64,000 nucleotides of DNA, from assembly GCA_903919455.1 (NCBI GenBank), contig CAIXIJ010000072.1:1-64000 (forward strand), read 5' to 3'. The translations under genes and the position numbers were made by a program. The notes beneath the pieces were generated by a model, which saw only the letters and a program-made list of their open reading frames with translations, searched no databases and was not told the origin of the DNA. Below are positions 1 to 9,349 of this stretch, piece by piece. Position 1 is the first letter of the stretch, and every line of letters begins with the position of its first letter. Origin of the DNA: an uncultured Acidimicrobiaceae bacterium. GTDB taxonomy: Bacteria; Actinomycetota; Acidimicrobiia; Acidimicrobiales; Ilumatobacteraceae.

Positions 1-1869
1 GCCACGATCTTTCCCACACCGCGCGCTCGCGTCGTGGTGTTGGTGGTGTACGCCGCGGTGCCGCTGCCGTCGCAACTGCTGTCTGCGGGTCGATGGAGCG
101 CATTGGTGTGCTACGCGATTGCCCCCTGGGTGGTGCACCTGCTGCGCCGCCTCGCCGGTCTGGATACTCGCGTGCTTGACGCCCGCCCCAACGACCCAGA
201 TGCCGATGCCGTTCGCGTGGTGCCCACCCGCAAGCGCGTGCGGATCCTGGCGCAGTTGGTGCTGATCGCTGCGGCAGGTTTTGCGTTCGCGCCGGCTTCG
301 GCGGTGCTGCTCGTGGGCATCGGCGTGGTGCTGGCGCTGGCCACCGTGATTGCTGGCGGCCAGTGGCGACCAGCGGCGGTGATGTTCGGTGGGGCGGTGG
401 TCGGTCTGCTGGGTGCCCTCGTGGTGAACCTTCCGTGGTCCACCACGTTCGTGGGCAGCGCTGGTTGGACCGCCATCGTCGGCGTGCCACCCACGGCAGC
501 TCGCGGGCTCGGCATCGGCACACTGGCCCACTTCGGCGTGGGTACCTTGCAGTTTGGTGCGGTTGCCGTGGTGCTCTTCCTTCCTGTGCTCGCGGCACCT
601 TTGGTGGCTCGCTCGTGGCGCTTCGTGTGGGCGGTCCGTGCAGCGGCGCTGGTGACGGTGTTCGGTGGTGTCGCCATCCTCGACGATCGCGCAGCGCTCC
701 CGTTCCGCATGCCCGAGCCTGGCGTGTTGCTGGTGCCGGTGGCCGTCGGCATCGCGCTGGCAGCCGGTTGCGTGGTGGCCGCATTCGACACCGATGTGTT
801 GACCGGCTCGTTCGGCTGGCGCCAACCGTTGGCGGTGCTGGCGATGGCCGCGATGGCGGTCGGCATTCTGCCGGGCGTGCTGTCGGTGGCCGATGGCCGC
901 TGGAACATGCCGGGCCGCACGTTGCAGACGGTGCTGGGGGAGTTCTCATCGAACCCGCCCACTGGCGACTACCGAATCCTTTGGCTCGGCGACCCGCGGG
1001 CCATGCCGGTTGCGGGGTGGACCTATCAACCGGGTGTGGCGTACGCGGTCACCGACGACGGCCCCCTCTCGCTCGAGGACCGCTACTCGGGTACGCCTAC
1101 CGACGTCGAGCAGCAGGTGGCCGATGCTGTGCGCCAGATGGCAGGCGGATTCACCCTCCGCGGCGGTCGCCTGCTTGCCCAGTACGGCATTCGGTACGTG
1201 GTGGTCCCGCTCGCTGACGGGGTGAATGGCACCATTAGCAACCCGCTGCCTGCCCCCGATGGCTTGTCCGACGTGCTCGACGACCAACTGGATCTGGCGT
1301 CCCCGCTCACGAGGCCGCCGAACTTCCTCGTCTACGAGAACACGGCCTATACCCCGACGCGAGGCATCCTCACGCCCGTGGGTGCCCAGGCGAGCGAGCA
1401 AGCCGGCAAGGAAGCCGTGGCCCAGAGCGACCTACGAGGCACCACGCCGTGGGCGATCGGTGCTCCGGACCGCGGTGATGCGGTCGGTGCGCTCACCCCG
1501 GGCTCGCTGCATATCGCCGTGCCGTTCGACCCCAACTGGCATCTCCGCGTCGATGGCGCCGAAGTGCCCGGCCGGAGGGCGTTCGGCGCCACGATGGCCT
1601 TCGACGCCACGACTGCCGGTGACGGCACGCTGTCGTACGACACGGGCGTGCAGCGGCCGCTCTGGATCATCGTGCAGTTCCTGCTGGTGGTGGCGCTGCT
1701 GTTCGCTGCCAGCCGGGTGCGGTCCACGAACCTGGTGGCTCGCCGTCGTCTGGTGGTACTCGACGACGCCACGCCGGTTGCCGACCTCACGTCGCCGTTC
1801 CCGCCACCGGTGCTCACGCAACCGGACGATCCGGACTCGCTGCACTTCATCGAAGGCGATCCGTCGTGA
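1..1869 (+). CDS. Large polytopic membrane protein, C-terminal part (5' end outside window)
   Basis: The frame is open to base 1 with no stop, so the gene starts upstream; the first possible in-window start is GTG at 34. Roughly residues 1-280 are a run of hydrophobic segments. A long extracytoplasmic region follows, with a YGIRYVVVPL-type segment near residue 385 (the 'GI-Y-vV' pattern of YfhO/GT-C-like membrane proteins), then a final membrane segment near residues 545-565 and a basic cytoplasmic tail. It overlaps the next gene by 4 bases (GTGA). It resembles the protein at 6722-9343 in layout. An envelope glycan role is inferred from this resemblance and from the nearby phosphomannomutase; no catalytic motif is visible in this part. 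Confidence 0.6.
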   Translation, partial: ATIFPTPRARVVVLVVYAAVPLPSQLLSAGRWSALVCYAIAPWVVHLLRRLAGLDTRVLDARPNDPDADAVRVVPTRKRVRILAQLVLIAAAGFAFAPASAVLLVGIGVVLALATVIAGGQWRPAAVMFGGAVVGLLGALVVNLPWSTTFVGSAGWTAIVGVPPTAARGLGIGTLAHFGVGTLQFGAVAVVLFLPVLAAPLVARSWRFVWAVRAAALVTVFGGVAILDDRAALPFRMPEPGVLLVPVAVGIALAAGCVVAAFDTDVLTGSFGWRQPLAVLAMAAMAVGILPGVLSVADGRWNMPGRTLQTVLGEFSSNPPTGDYRILWLGDPRAMPVAGWTYQPGVAYAVTDDGPLSLEDRYSGTPTDVEQQVADAVRQMAGGFTLRGGRLLAQYGIRYVVVPLADGVNGTISNPLPAPDGLSDVLDDQLDLASPLTRPPNFLVYENTAYTPTRGILTPVGAQASEQAGKEAVAQSDLRGTTPWAIGAPDRGDAVGALTPGSLHIAVPFDPNWHLRVDGAEVPGRRAFGATMAFDATTAGDGTLSYDTGVQRPLWIIVQFLLVVALLFAASRVRSTNLVARRRLVVLDDATPVADLTSPFPPPVLTQPDDPDSLHFIEGDPS

Positions 1870-3317
1870 ACCGCCGCCTTCCCGCCCTTGTCGTGTTCGT
1901 GGTGGCTCCCGTTGCTGCACTGGCAATGTTCCCCCTTGGGGTCTTCCACGAAGTGCCGCCCGCAGCCACGCCCACGTTTGCTGCCCTCGGCCAACCCACG
2001 ATGCCGTTCGTACCCAGTGCCTCGTTCATCAACGCCACCTGGTTCTGCGGCGGTGTGCCGAACGCGGACGCAGCGTCGGGTGGTTCGGTCACGGTGGCGA
2101 ACCCCACGGACGCCCCACTGAGCGGGCAGATCACGGTGTTCTCCGACGCCGACGGCACGACCGCCATCGAAGCTCCATTCCAGGTGCCACCGCGAGAGAC
2201 GTTCCGCCAGGTGCTGTCGGAGATGCAACCCAAGGGTGGCTACCTCTCGGCAATGGTGGAGGTCGCGGGCGGCGGCGGCTTCGTCGAGCAACTCGCGGCC
2301 ACCGACGACGGCAATGCAGTGAGTCCGTGCTCGAACAGCACGTCATCGAACTGGTACTTCGCCGACAACTACACGCTGAATGGCAGCACCGAGGATCTGG
2401 TCGTCACCAACCCCTTCCCTGACGACGCCATCTTGAACCTCACCTTCGCCAGCAACGACGGCACGCGTCGCCCTCCTGCGCTGCAGGGTTTGCCGGTACG
2501 AGGTAACTCGATCATCGTCATCTCACAGGACAAGTTGGCCAAGGACGAAGCCGTGCTGGCGGTCACCATCAATGCCAGCCGTGGCCGCGTCGTGGCGGCG
2601 CGGGCCCAGCACTACCGCGGCGAGCGATCGGGATTCTCGCTGTCGCTCGGTGCGCCGTCCGTGTCGGCTGAGTGGTGGTTCGCCGATGGCGAGGCAGGCC
2701 CCGACGTCACCTTCGAGCGGTACAGCATCTACAACCCGACCGACGCCGATGTGTCGGTCACCACGAACTTCTGGGGGCTGCAGGATCACCCCGAGTTCGT
2801 CGGCGTCCGCACCGACACCGTGCCGGCAGGCAACGTCATCTCCTTCACCACTGCCGATTTCACCGGCCTACCCGACGGCCGTCACGGCATGACCTTCTCC
2901 ACGGAGAGCGATGCGGCGATCGTGGTGGAGCGAGGCATTACCCGCAGGGCGGGCGATGGATTCGCCACGTCGGTGGTGTTCGGTGCTCCGCAGGTGTTCG
3001 GCGGCTACACGCGTTGGAGCATGGCCATCGGCACGGATCTGGCGGTCGACAACGTGCTGTCGGTGATGAACCTCGACTTCCTCGATGGCACGGTCACGGT
3101 GAAGGCGCTCGGACCCGGCGGTGAGGTGGCGATCCCCGGCCTGGAGGCAGTGCCGTTGCCGAAGTCGGGTGTCCTCGACCTCACGATTCCCGACCAAGCG
3201 GCGGCGCTGGGCGTGCCGCTGATCGTGGAGTCCACGCAGCGCATCGTCGTGGAACGCAAGTTGCCCCGCGGTGGCGACCTGCGGGGCCGGAGCGGCTCGC
3301 TGGCGATGCCGGGCTGA
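1866..3317 (+). CDS. DUF5719-like secreted or membrane-anchored protein
   Basis: 483 residues with one N-terminal hydrophobic segment (about residues 6-27, signal peptide or anchor) and no other membrane span. The rest is beta-rich and built of repeated segments in which WYFADNY, WWFADGE and similar aromatic starts are followed by 'TV.NPT' and 'VERG.' motifs. This is the appearance of actinobacterial DUF5719 proteins, which often sit beside large envelope glycosyltransferase-like genes. GTG start at 1866 overlaps the upstream stop (GTGA), so the two are probably co-translated. Function unknown; an extracytoplasmic role in envelope assembly is inferred from location only. Confidence 0.6.
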   Translation: MNRRLPALVVFVVAPVAALAMFPLGVFHEVPPAATPTFAALGQPTMPFVPSASFINATWFCGGVPNADAASGGSVTVANPTDAPLSGQITVFSDADGTTAIEAPFQVPPRETFRQVLSEMQPKGGYLSAMVEVAGGGGFVEQLAATDDGNAVSPCSNSTSSNWYFADNYTLNGSTEDLVVTNPFPDDAILNLTFASNDGTRRPPALQGLPVRGNSIIVISQDKLAKDEAVLAVTINASRGRVVAARAQHYRGERSGFSLSLGAPSVSAEWWFADGEAGPDVTFERYSIYNPTDADVSVTTNFWGLQDHPEFVGVRTDTVPAGNVISFTTADFTGLPDGRHGMTFSTESDAAIVVERGITRRAGDGFATSVVFGAPQVFGGYTRWSMAIGTDLAVDNVLSVMNLDFLDGTVTVKALGPGGEVAIPGLEAVPLPKSGVLDLTIPDQAAALGVPLIVESTQRIVVERKLPRGGDLRGRSGSLAMPG

Positions 3318-3322
3318 CCCAC

Positions 3323-3769
3323 ATGACGCAATTGCTGATCGCCGTCGTGGTCGCCGCTGGTGCGGTGGGAGTGGGGTTGGTGCTGCGCCGTCGGCGCACG
3401 GTGGCCGCACCGACGCAACCGTCGATGGTGGTGCCGGCACAACTGGATCGCGCCGATTTCCCGGAGTCCACGGCACCTTGGATCGTGGTGGTGTTCTCCT
3501 CGGCGTCGTGTCACTCCTGCGCCGATGTGGTGCGCAAGGCCCAGGTGCTGGCGTCGTCACAGGTGGCGGTTGTGGATGTGGAGTTCGGCGCCATGCCGGC
3601 ACTGCATCGCAAGTACGACATTCAGGCCGTGCCGATGGTGGCAATCGCCGACGCCGAGGGCGTGGTGCATCGGGGTTTCGCAGGGCTGGTGTCGGCTACC
3701 GACCTCTGGGCTGCGGTGGCAGAGGCACGTGAACCGGGCACTTCGCCCGAGCCGGAACTGGGTGCTTAG
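3323..3769 (+). CDS. Membrane-anchored thioredoxin-like protein
   Basis: 148 residues. An N-terminal membrane segment (about residues 3-21) is followed by basic RRRR, which predicts the thioredoxin domain on one side of the membrane only. The domain (about 45-135) carries SCHSCAD, a C-x2-C redox pair (C-H-S-C rather than the common C-G-P-C), and a cis-proline in AVPMV. It starts 5 bases after the DUF5719-like gene, so it probably shares that operon. It is convergent with ftsH and their stop codons overlap by 4 bases. Likely a thiol-disulfide exchange protein; its partner is unknown. Confidence 0.75.
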   Translation: MTQLLIAVVVAAGAVGVGLVLRRRRTVAAPTQPSMVVPAQLDRADFPESTAPWIVVVFSSASCHSCADVVRKAQVLASSQVAVVDVEFGAMPALHRKYDIQAVPMVAIADAEGVVHRGFAGLVSATDLWAAVAEAREPGTSPEPELGA

Positions 3770-5700
3770 CCCTCGACGGGCGTGTGCGCCTCGGGGCTGA
3801 TGCTGTCGCCGAAGCTGTCCTGCAGCAGGCGGGCCACGTCGGCCCCATCGATGGTTTCGCGCTCGAGCAGTTCCTCGGCTACAGCGTCGAGTGCCACACG
3901 ATGCTTGCGCAGCAACTCGGTTGCCCGGGCCTCCTGCTCGTGCAGGATGCGGGCGATTTCGCCGTCGATCATCTTGGCGGTGTCGTCGCTGTACTCGCGG
4001 CCCTGGGTCATGAGGTCTTCGCCCAGGAACACCTGCTGATGACCGCTCCAGGCCATCGGGCCGACGGCGTCGGACATGCCCCACTCGCGCACCATGCGGC
4101 GAGCGATGCTGGTGGCCTGCTCGAGGTCGTTGGCTGCGCCGGAGTTGAGGTGACCGAACACGATCTTCTCGGCCACGCGGCCGCCCATGGCCCGGCAGAT
4201 GACGTCCTCGAAGTACTCCTTGGAGTACGTGTGACGCTCTTCGGGCAGGCTCCAGGTGACACCGAGTGCCATGCCGCGGGGGAGGATGGTGACCTTGTGC
4301 AGTGGGTCGGCGTGCGGCAGCACCACGGTGAGGATGGCGTGACCACCTTCGTGGATAGCCGTGGCGCGACGCTCTTCGGCGCTGAGCACCAGGCTCTCGC
4401 GGCGGGCGCCCATCACCACGCGGTCGCGGGCGTTCTCGAAGTCGATGCGCTCGACCTGCTTGCTGCCACGGCGCACCGCGAACAGGGCCGCTTCGTTCAC
4501 CAGGTTGGCGAGGTCGGCGCCGCTCATGCCGGGCGTGGCCTTCGACATCACTTCGAGGTCCACGTCGGGGCCCATCCGCTTGTCGCGGCTGTGCACCTTC
4601 AAGATGGCAAGGCGCTCTTCGTTCTCGGGCAACGGCACCACGATCTGACGATCGAAACGACCCGGGCGTAGCAGTGCGGGGTCGAGGATGTCGGGGCGGT
4701 TCGTGGCGGCGAGGATGACGATGCCCTCGCTGGTCTCGAAGCCGTCCATCTCGGCGAGCATTTGGTTCAGCGTCTGCTCGCGCTCGTCGTGCCCACCACC
4801 GAGGCCGGCGCCGCGCTTGCGGCCGATGGAGTCGATCTCGTCGATGAAGATGATGGCTCGGCCAAGCTTGCGGGCCTGGGCGAAGAGGTCGCGAACGCGG
4901 CTTGCGCCCACGCCCACGAACATCTCCATGAAGTCGGAACCCGTGACGCTGAGGAAGCCCACGCCGGCCTCGCCAGCCACCGCACGGGCGAACAGGGTCT
5001 TGCCGGTGCCGGGAGGACCCACGAGCAGCATGCCCTTGGGCACGCGGGCGCCGATCTCCTTGAACCGCTCGGGCATGCGCAGGAAGTCGACCACTTCGGT
5101 GATCTCCTGCTTCACACCTTCGTAGCCGGCGATGTCGGAGAACGTGGTGCTCGGCTTATCGGCCGAGTACGTCTTGGCGCGGCTACGCCCTATGGACATC
5201 ACGTTGCCCATCTGGCCCTGGGCTCGCTTATTCATCCAGACGAGGAATCCGATGATGAGGATGAACGGCAGCAACAGGCTGGCCCAGCTGAGGAGCCAGT
5301 TGCTCGAAGGCTCCTTCGTCGTCCAATCGACGTTGTGCTCCTTGAGCGTGGCGGTCTCGGATTCGTTGGGGAAACTGTCGCGGACGGTGGACGTGAACTT
5401 GGTGCCGTCGGTGAGTTCGCCCGAGATGGTGTTGGTGCCGTTGGTGAGGTCGAAGCTCGTTACCTTGTCGCCCTGCACCGCGGCCATGAACTGCGTGTAG
5501 CTGAGTTCGTCGTCGGTGGTGCCCGGCCACACCTGGTTGAGCACCAGCGTGCCCACGAGCACGGCGAGGAGCACGGGAATGGCCCAACGGGGCCAGCCCC
5601 CGACCGGACGCTTGCTGCCACCCTGAGGCGGCTGTGAACCCGGCTGCTGGCCGCCGCGGCCAGGGGGAGGCGGCGGGGGCGGCGGAGGGAGGTTACTCAT
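3766..5700 (-). CDS. ftsH: ATP-dependent zinc metalloprotease FtsH
   Basis: 644 residues if started at ATG 5700. FtsH is a membrane-bound AAA+ protease that degrades misassembled membrane proteins and some regulators. Visible parts: proline-rich N-terminus, membrane segment at about 38-56, extracytoplasmic loop, second segment at about 140-156, Walker A GPPGTGKT at 228-235, Walker B ending IDEID near 286-290, and the zinc motif HEGGH at 450-454. An in-frame GTG lies 6 bases upstream, but the -10-like TAGCAT on the minus strand at 5707-5712 puts transcription start almost at ATG 5700, which decides this start. Divergent from the DUF3499 gene. Confidence 0.95.
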   Translation of the reverse strand: MSNLPPPPPPPPPGRGGQQPGSQPPQGGSKRPVGGWPRWAIPVLLAVLVGTLVLNQVWPGTTDDELSYTQFMAAVQGDKVTSFDLTNGTNTISGELTDGTKFTSTVRDSFPNESETATLKEHNVDWTTKEPSSNWLLSWASLLLPFILIIGFLVWMNKRAQGQMGNVMSIGRSRAKTYSADKPSTTFSDIAGYEGVKQEITEVVDFLRMPERFKEIGARVPKGMLLVGPPGTGKTLFARAVAGEAGVGFLSVTGSDFMEMFVGVGASRVRDLFAQARKLGRAIIFIDEIDSIGRKRGAGLGGGHDEREQTLNQMLAEMDGFETSEGIVILAATNRPDILDPALLRPGRFDRQIVVPLPENEERLAILKVHSRDKRMGPDVDLEVMSKATPGMSGADLANLVNEAALFAVRRGSKQVERIDFENARDRVVMGARRESLVLSAEERRATAIHEGGHAILTVVLPHADPLHKVTILPRGMALGVTWSLPEERHTYSKEYFEDVICRAMGGRVAEKIVFGHLNSGAANDLEQATSIARRMVREWGMSDAVGPMAWSGHQQVFLGEDLMTQGREYSDDTAKMIDGEIARILHEQEARATELLRKHRVALDAVAEELLERETIDGADVARLLQDSFGDSISPEAHTPVEG

Positions 5701-5706
5701 GGCCAC

Positions 5707-5750
5707 ATGCTAGGGGCATCCACCACCTGCCGCGCCGTCGGGCTTAGCCT
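5707..5750. promoter_or_regulatory. Divergent promoter region for ftsH and DUF3499 gene
   Basis: Two -10-like hexamers: TAGCAT on the minus strand (5707-5712), ending 6 bases before ftsH ATG 5700, and TAGCCT on the plus strand (5745-5750), ending 6 bases before ATG 5757. Both spacings predict leaderless transcripts. No clear -35 is seen. Confidence 0.5.
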
Positions 5751-5756
5751 CTGGAA

Positions 5757-5993
5757 ATGCGTCGGCAGTGCTCCCGCTCCGGATGCGCCGAAGAGGCCAT
5801 CACCACTCTCTCGTACCAGTACGCCCGATCCCTCGTGTGGCTCGACGACTTGTCCGACGAACGAGATCCTCACAGCTACGACCTGTGTCAGCGCCACACG
5901 GCGCGCCTGTCGGTGCCGAACGGTTGGCGTCTCGAGGACCGTCGCTCCCGGCGCCAACTCGCGTACGCCGTGGCTCCTCGTCTTGCGGGCTGA
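5757..5993 (+). CDS. DUF3499 family protein
   Basis: 78 residues starting MRRQCSRSGC. A C-x4-C pair near the N-terminus and a later YDLCQRHT segment give a small zinc-ribbon-like layout typical of DUF3499, which in actinobacteria lies next to phosphomannomutase and Trm112-like genes, as here. ATG 5757 is preceded by a -10-like TAGCCT with a 6-base gap, so it is probably leaderless. Function unknown. Confidence 0.8.
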   Translation: MRRQCSRSGCAEEAITTLSYQYARSLVWLDDLSDERDPHSYDLCQRHTARLSVPNGWRLEDRRSRRQLAYAVAPRLAG

Positions 5994-6693
5994 GCCACCG
6001 CCTCGAGCCGCGGTACCGCTGCAGCAGGCCTGCCTGCTGTGGTTCGGAGCCTGGTCCGTAGGGCAGGTGGTCGCCGCTGCCGTCGCCGCGTCGTCGGGTT
6101 ACACCGACCTTGGCGAGGCCGGGCCGGGCTGGTTGTTCGGCGTGGCGTTGGCGGGCTGGGTGCCGCTGCTGGTGGCGCTGTTCGCCGCCGGTCGACGCTG
6201 GGGTGTTGGGTCATTCGCCACCGATTGGGGACTGACGTTTCGGCCGTCGGATCTGCTGGGCATTCCCATCGGTGCGGTCACGCAGCTGGCACTCGTGCCG
6301 GCGGTGTATTGGCCGTTGCGGGCGGTGTGGCCCGACACGTTCTCGCAAGATCGGCTGGAGCAACGGGCCAAGGATCTGTACACGCATGCATCGGGCGCCG
6401 GCTTGGTGCTGTTGGTCGTCGTGGTGGTCATCGGTGCGCCGCTGGTGGAGGAGCTCGTGTACCGCGGGCTGCTACAGGGTGCGTTCACCCGGCGATTCGG
6501 TGACGCCGCCGGTCTAGTGCTCGTGGCGCTGTGGTTCGCCGTCATCCACTTCCAGCCGGTGGAGATCCCTGGCCTGTTTGTGGTGGGTCTGGTGCTCGGC
6601 GCATGTGCCCTGTTCACACGCCGCCTCGGCCTTGGTGTGGTGTCGCACATGGCGTTCAACGCCACCGGTCTCGTCCTGGTCGCGGTGGCGTGA
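5983..6693 (+). CDS. CPBP-family intramembrane metalloprotease
   Basis: About 236 residues from TTG 5983, a start that overlaps the end of the DUF3499 gene; no ATG is available near the N-terminus, so the start is uncertain. Several membrane segments carry the CPBP (Abi/Rce1-like) motifs: EELVYRG (the EExxxR motif), a later FAVIHF with a conserved His, and HMAFN near the C-terminus. Such proteins are intramembrane proteases or membrane scaffolds, and in bacteria the substrate is usually unknown. Followed 28 bases later by a large membrane protein gene. Confidence 0.8.
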   Translation: MRAEPPPRAAVPLQQACLLWFGAWSVGQVVAAAVAASSGYTDLGEAGPGWLFGVALAGWVPLLVALFAAGRRWGVGSFATDWGLTFRPSDLLGIPIGAVTQLALVPAVYWPLRAVWPDTFSQDRLEQRAKDLYTHASGAGLVLLVVVVVIGAPLVEELVYRGLLQGAFTRRFGDAAGLVLVALWFAVIHFQPVEIPGLFVVGLVLGACALFTRRLGLGVVSHMAFNATGLVLVAVA

Positions 6694-6721
6694 TGGGCGC
6701 GCAGCGTCGTGGCATGGAACA

Positions 6722-9343
6722 ATGCCGGACGAAATGACTGATCTCACCGACGACCAGATCAATGACCTGCCAGCCGACGGGCTGTGGCAGCGCATCATTC
6801 GCCGACCCTCCACTTGGCTCAACGCGCCATGGCCGGCGGCGCGGATCGTGCAGTACCTCACCGCGCTCATCGTGGTGGGCGGCTGCACCTTCGCCGTCCT
6901 ACAGGTGATCCACCTCGATCTCGTGTTCACGAACAACACGCCTACGGGCGGCGACATGGGTGCCCACGTGATGGCCCCGGCGTTCCTGCGCGACCACCTT
7001 CTCCCGAACTTCCAGATCCAGGGCTGGAGCAACTACTGGTACAACGGCTTCCCGCTGTACCGCTTCTACATGGTCGTTCCGGCCTTGATGATCGTGCTGT
7101 TGAACGTGGTGCTGCCGTATGGCATCGCCTTCAAAGTGGTGGCGTGCCTCGGCGTGGTCACTCTGCCGTTCTGCTGCTGGGCCTTCGGCCGACTGTCGAA
7201 GTTCGCGTACCCCATCCCGGAACTGATGTCGCTGGCTGCCATCGCCTTCCTCTTCGATGAGAGCTTCAGCATCTACGGCGGCAACGTGAAGAGCACGATG
7301 GCGGGGGAGTTCTCCTTCTCCATCGCGTTGTCGTTCGCCATGCTGGGTCTGGGCCTGTTCGCCGCCGGCCTGCGCACCGGCAAGTACCGCAACTGGACCG
7401 CCATCGTGCTGGCCCTCGCCATGTTGTCGCACGGCATCGTGCTGATCTTCGTGGTGCTCGGCGCGCTGTTGATGTGGCTGGTCTGGATGGACAAGAGTCG
7501 CTTCTTCTACGGACTTACGATGGGCATCACGGCGCTGTGCCTCAGCGCGTTCTGGGTGGTGCCATTCCTGTTCAACCACCAGTACATGACCGACATGAAG
7601 TACGGCTTCCGCCCCGACGGAGCCAACGACAGCTTCTGGGACATGTTCTTCCAATGGCCCACGTTCCTCGACGTCCTCGTATCGGGTTTCGCGTTGCTCG
7701 GCTTCGTGTCGAGCGTGGTGAAGCGCAACCTCATGGGTGCCTGGCTGGGCATCATGTGCGTTGCGCTCATGGCCGCCACCTACCTGGCGCGCGACAGCCT
7801 GCCCGTGATCGGGCTGCTGTGGAACCCGCGTCTGCTGCCGTTCCTGTATCTCGTGCGTCTGCTGCTGTGCATGGTGGGTGTGGTCGACATGGTGCATTTC
7901 GTGCTCCAGGCGGCGCGAGGCCGCGCGCTCACCTCGGGCGATCTGTGGGTGTCGGGTGCCATTACCGCCCTGGTGGTGGGTCTGCTGGTGCTGGTGATGG
8001 AGGGCTTCCTGTTTCAAGAGGTTCCGGGTGCCCGGTTCGCCACCAAGAACGACAAGAGCGTGTACACCTGGGGCTTTGCCGGATGGGACCCCATCACCCT
8101 CACGCCGTCGGCGAAGGATGCGCTGTCCGATGGCTGGACCAGTTACAACTTCAACGGCTACGAGGGCCGTCCGGCGTACGGCGAATACAAGGCTTTGGTC
8201 GACACCATGGCCGACCTCGGTAAGGATCCGCAGTACGGATGCGGGCGAGCGCTGTGGGAGAACAACGGCGACACGGGGGCCTACGGCACCACGATGGCGC
8301 TGATGCTGCTGCCGCACTGGACCGACGGCTGTATCGCCAGCCAGGAAGGCTTGTTCTTCGAAGCCTCGGGTACCACGCCCTACCACTTCCTCTCCGCTGC
8401 GGCCATGAGCGCCAACAGCTCGAACCCGGTGCGCGAGTTGCGCTACACCGACAACAACGCGGCGGTCGGTGTGCCAATGCTGCAGAAGATGGGCATCAAG
8501 TACTTGATGGTCTTCACCAGCAAGGCCAAGACCCAGGCCGACACCCGCAGCGATCTCACCCTCGTGCGCCAGAGCGGGCCGTGGAAGATCTACACCGTGA
8601 GCGAGAGTCCGGTGGTGCAGCCGCTCACGGTGCAGCCGGTGGTGGTGAACCCGCGCAGCGGCGATCAGCGCGAACGGCACCTCGAGCTCGGTACCAGTTG
8701 GTTCCAGAACCCCGACGAATGGGCCGCGCTGCCGGCCGACGACGGCCCCGCCGAATGGCAGCGCATCGATGTGGATGTGGACCTCAACCGACGGGTGGGC
8801 AACGAACCGCTGGAACCCGGTCGCAAGGTGGACATCGTGGTGCCCACACAGACCATCGTGCCCAAGCAACTGGACCCCATCACGGTGTCCAACTACGTGC
8901 TGGGCGAGCAGGATCTGAGCTTCGACGTGTCGAAGCCTGGCGTCCCAGTGCTCGTGAAGGTGAGCTACTTCCCGAACTGGAAGGTCGACGGCGCGCAGGG
9001 GCCGTATCGCGTCTCGCCGAACTTCATGGTGGTGGTGCCTACCAGCACGCATGTGCGCCTGCACTACGACTCGCTGAGCACCACCGACATGGCTGCGTAC
9101 CTGCTCACATTCCTTGGTATCGGCCTGCTGTTCTTCTGGCGGTTCAAGAAGGGCGACGTGCAGCATCTCTCGCCGCACCCGTTCATGCCGGTGGCGGCGG
9201 ATACCGGCGACGACCTGTGGCAGGAGCAGGGTGACGACACGATGCTCGATGTCACCTGGAGTGATTCGATCTTCGAGTTGCCACCTGACGTGGCGGACCC
9301 GACGCCGCCGGAGGGGTCCACCGGGTCTGCCGGTACCGTGTAG
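6722..9343 (+). CDS. Large polytopic membrane protein (PTPS-related / GT-C-like)
   Basis: 873 residues from ATG 6722; a second ATG 12 bases later is possible. About 12 hydrophobic segments in the first half follow a GGDMGAH loop that matches the position of the catalytic acidic loop in GT-C glycosyltransferases. WYNGFPLYRFY follows, as in the '6-pyruvoyl-tetrahydropterin synthase related' membrane family (a misleading name). A long outer domain holds MGIKYLMVF, and a last membrane segment lies near 800-820. A glycosyl or lipid transfer function in the cell envelope is inferred from topology and the adjacent phosphomannomutase. Same architecture as the truncated gene at 1-1869. Confidence 0.65.
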   Translation: MPDEMTDLTDDQINDLPADGLWQRIIRRPSTWLNAPWPAARIVQYLTALIVVGGCTFAVLQVIHLDLVFTNNTPTGGDMGAHVMAPAFLRDHLLPNFQIQGWSNYWYNGFPLYRFYMVVPALMIVLLNVVLPYGIAFKVVACLGVVTLPFCCWAFGRLSKFAYPIPELMSLAAIAFLFDESFSIYGGNVKSTMAGEFSFSIALSFAMLGLGLFAAGLRTGKYRNWTAIVLALAMLSHGIVLIFVVLGALLMWLVWMDKSRFFYGLTMGITALCLSAFWVVPFLFNHQYMTDMKYGFRPDGANDSFWDMFFQWPTFLDVLVSGFALLGFVSSVVKRNLMGAWLGIMCVALMAATYLARDSLPVIGLLWNPRLLPFLYLVRLLLCMVGVVDMVHFVLQAARGRALTSGDLWVSGAITALVVGLLVLVMEGFLFQEVPGARFATKNDKSVYTWGFAGWDPITLTPSAKDALSDGWTSYNFNGYEGRPAYGEYKALVDTMADLGKDPQYGCGRALWENNGDTGAYGTTMALMLLPHWTDGCIASQEGLFFEASGTTPYHFLSAAAMSANSSNPVRELRYTDNNAAVGVPMLQKMGIKYLMVFTSKAKTQADTRSDLTLVRQSGPWKIYTVSESPVVQPLTVQPVVVNPRSGDQRERHLELGTSWFQNPDEWAALPADDGPAEWQRIDVDVDLNRRVGNEPLEPGRKVDIVVPTQTIVPKQLDPITVSNYVLGEQDLSFDVSKPGVPVLVKVSYFPNWKVDGAQGPYRVSPNFMVVVPTSTHVRLHYDSLSTTDMAAYLLTFLGIGLLFFWRFKKGDVQHLSPHPFMPVAADTGDDLWQEQGDDTMLDVTWSDSIFELPPDVADPTPPEGSTGSAGTV

Positions 9344-9349
9344 GTCCGC

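Noticed and set aside
3293-3322. Separate promoter before the thioredoxin gene
   Set aside because: Only 5 bases separate it from the DUF5719-like gene and no TANNNT hexamer lies at the usual distance; co-transcription is more likely.
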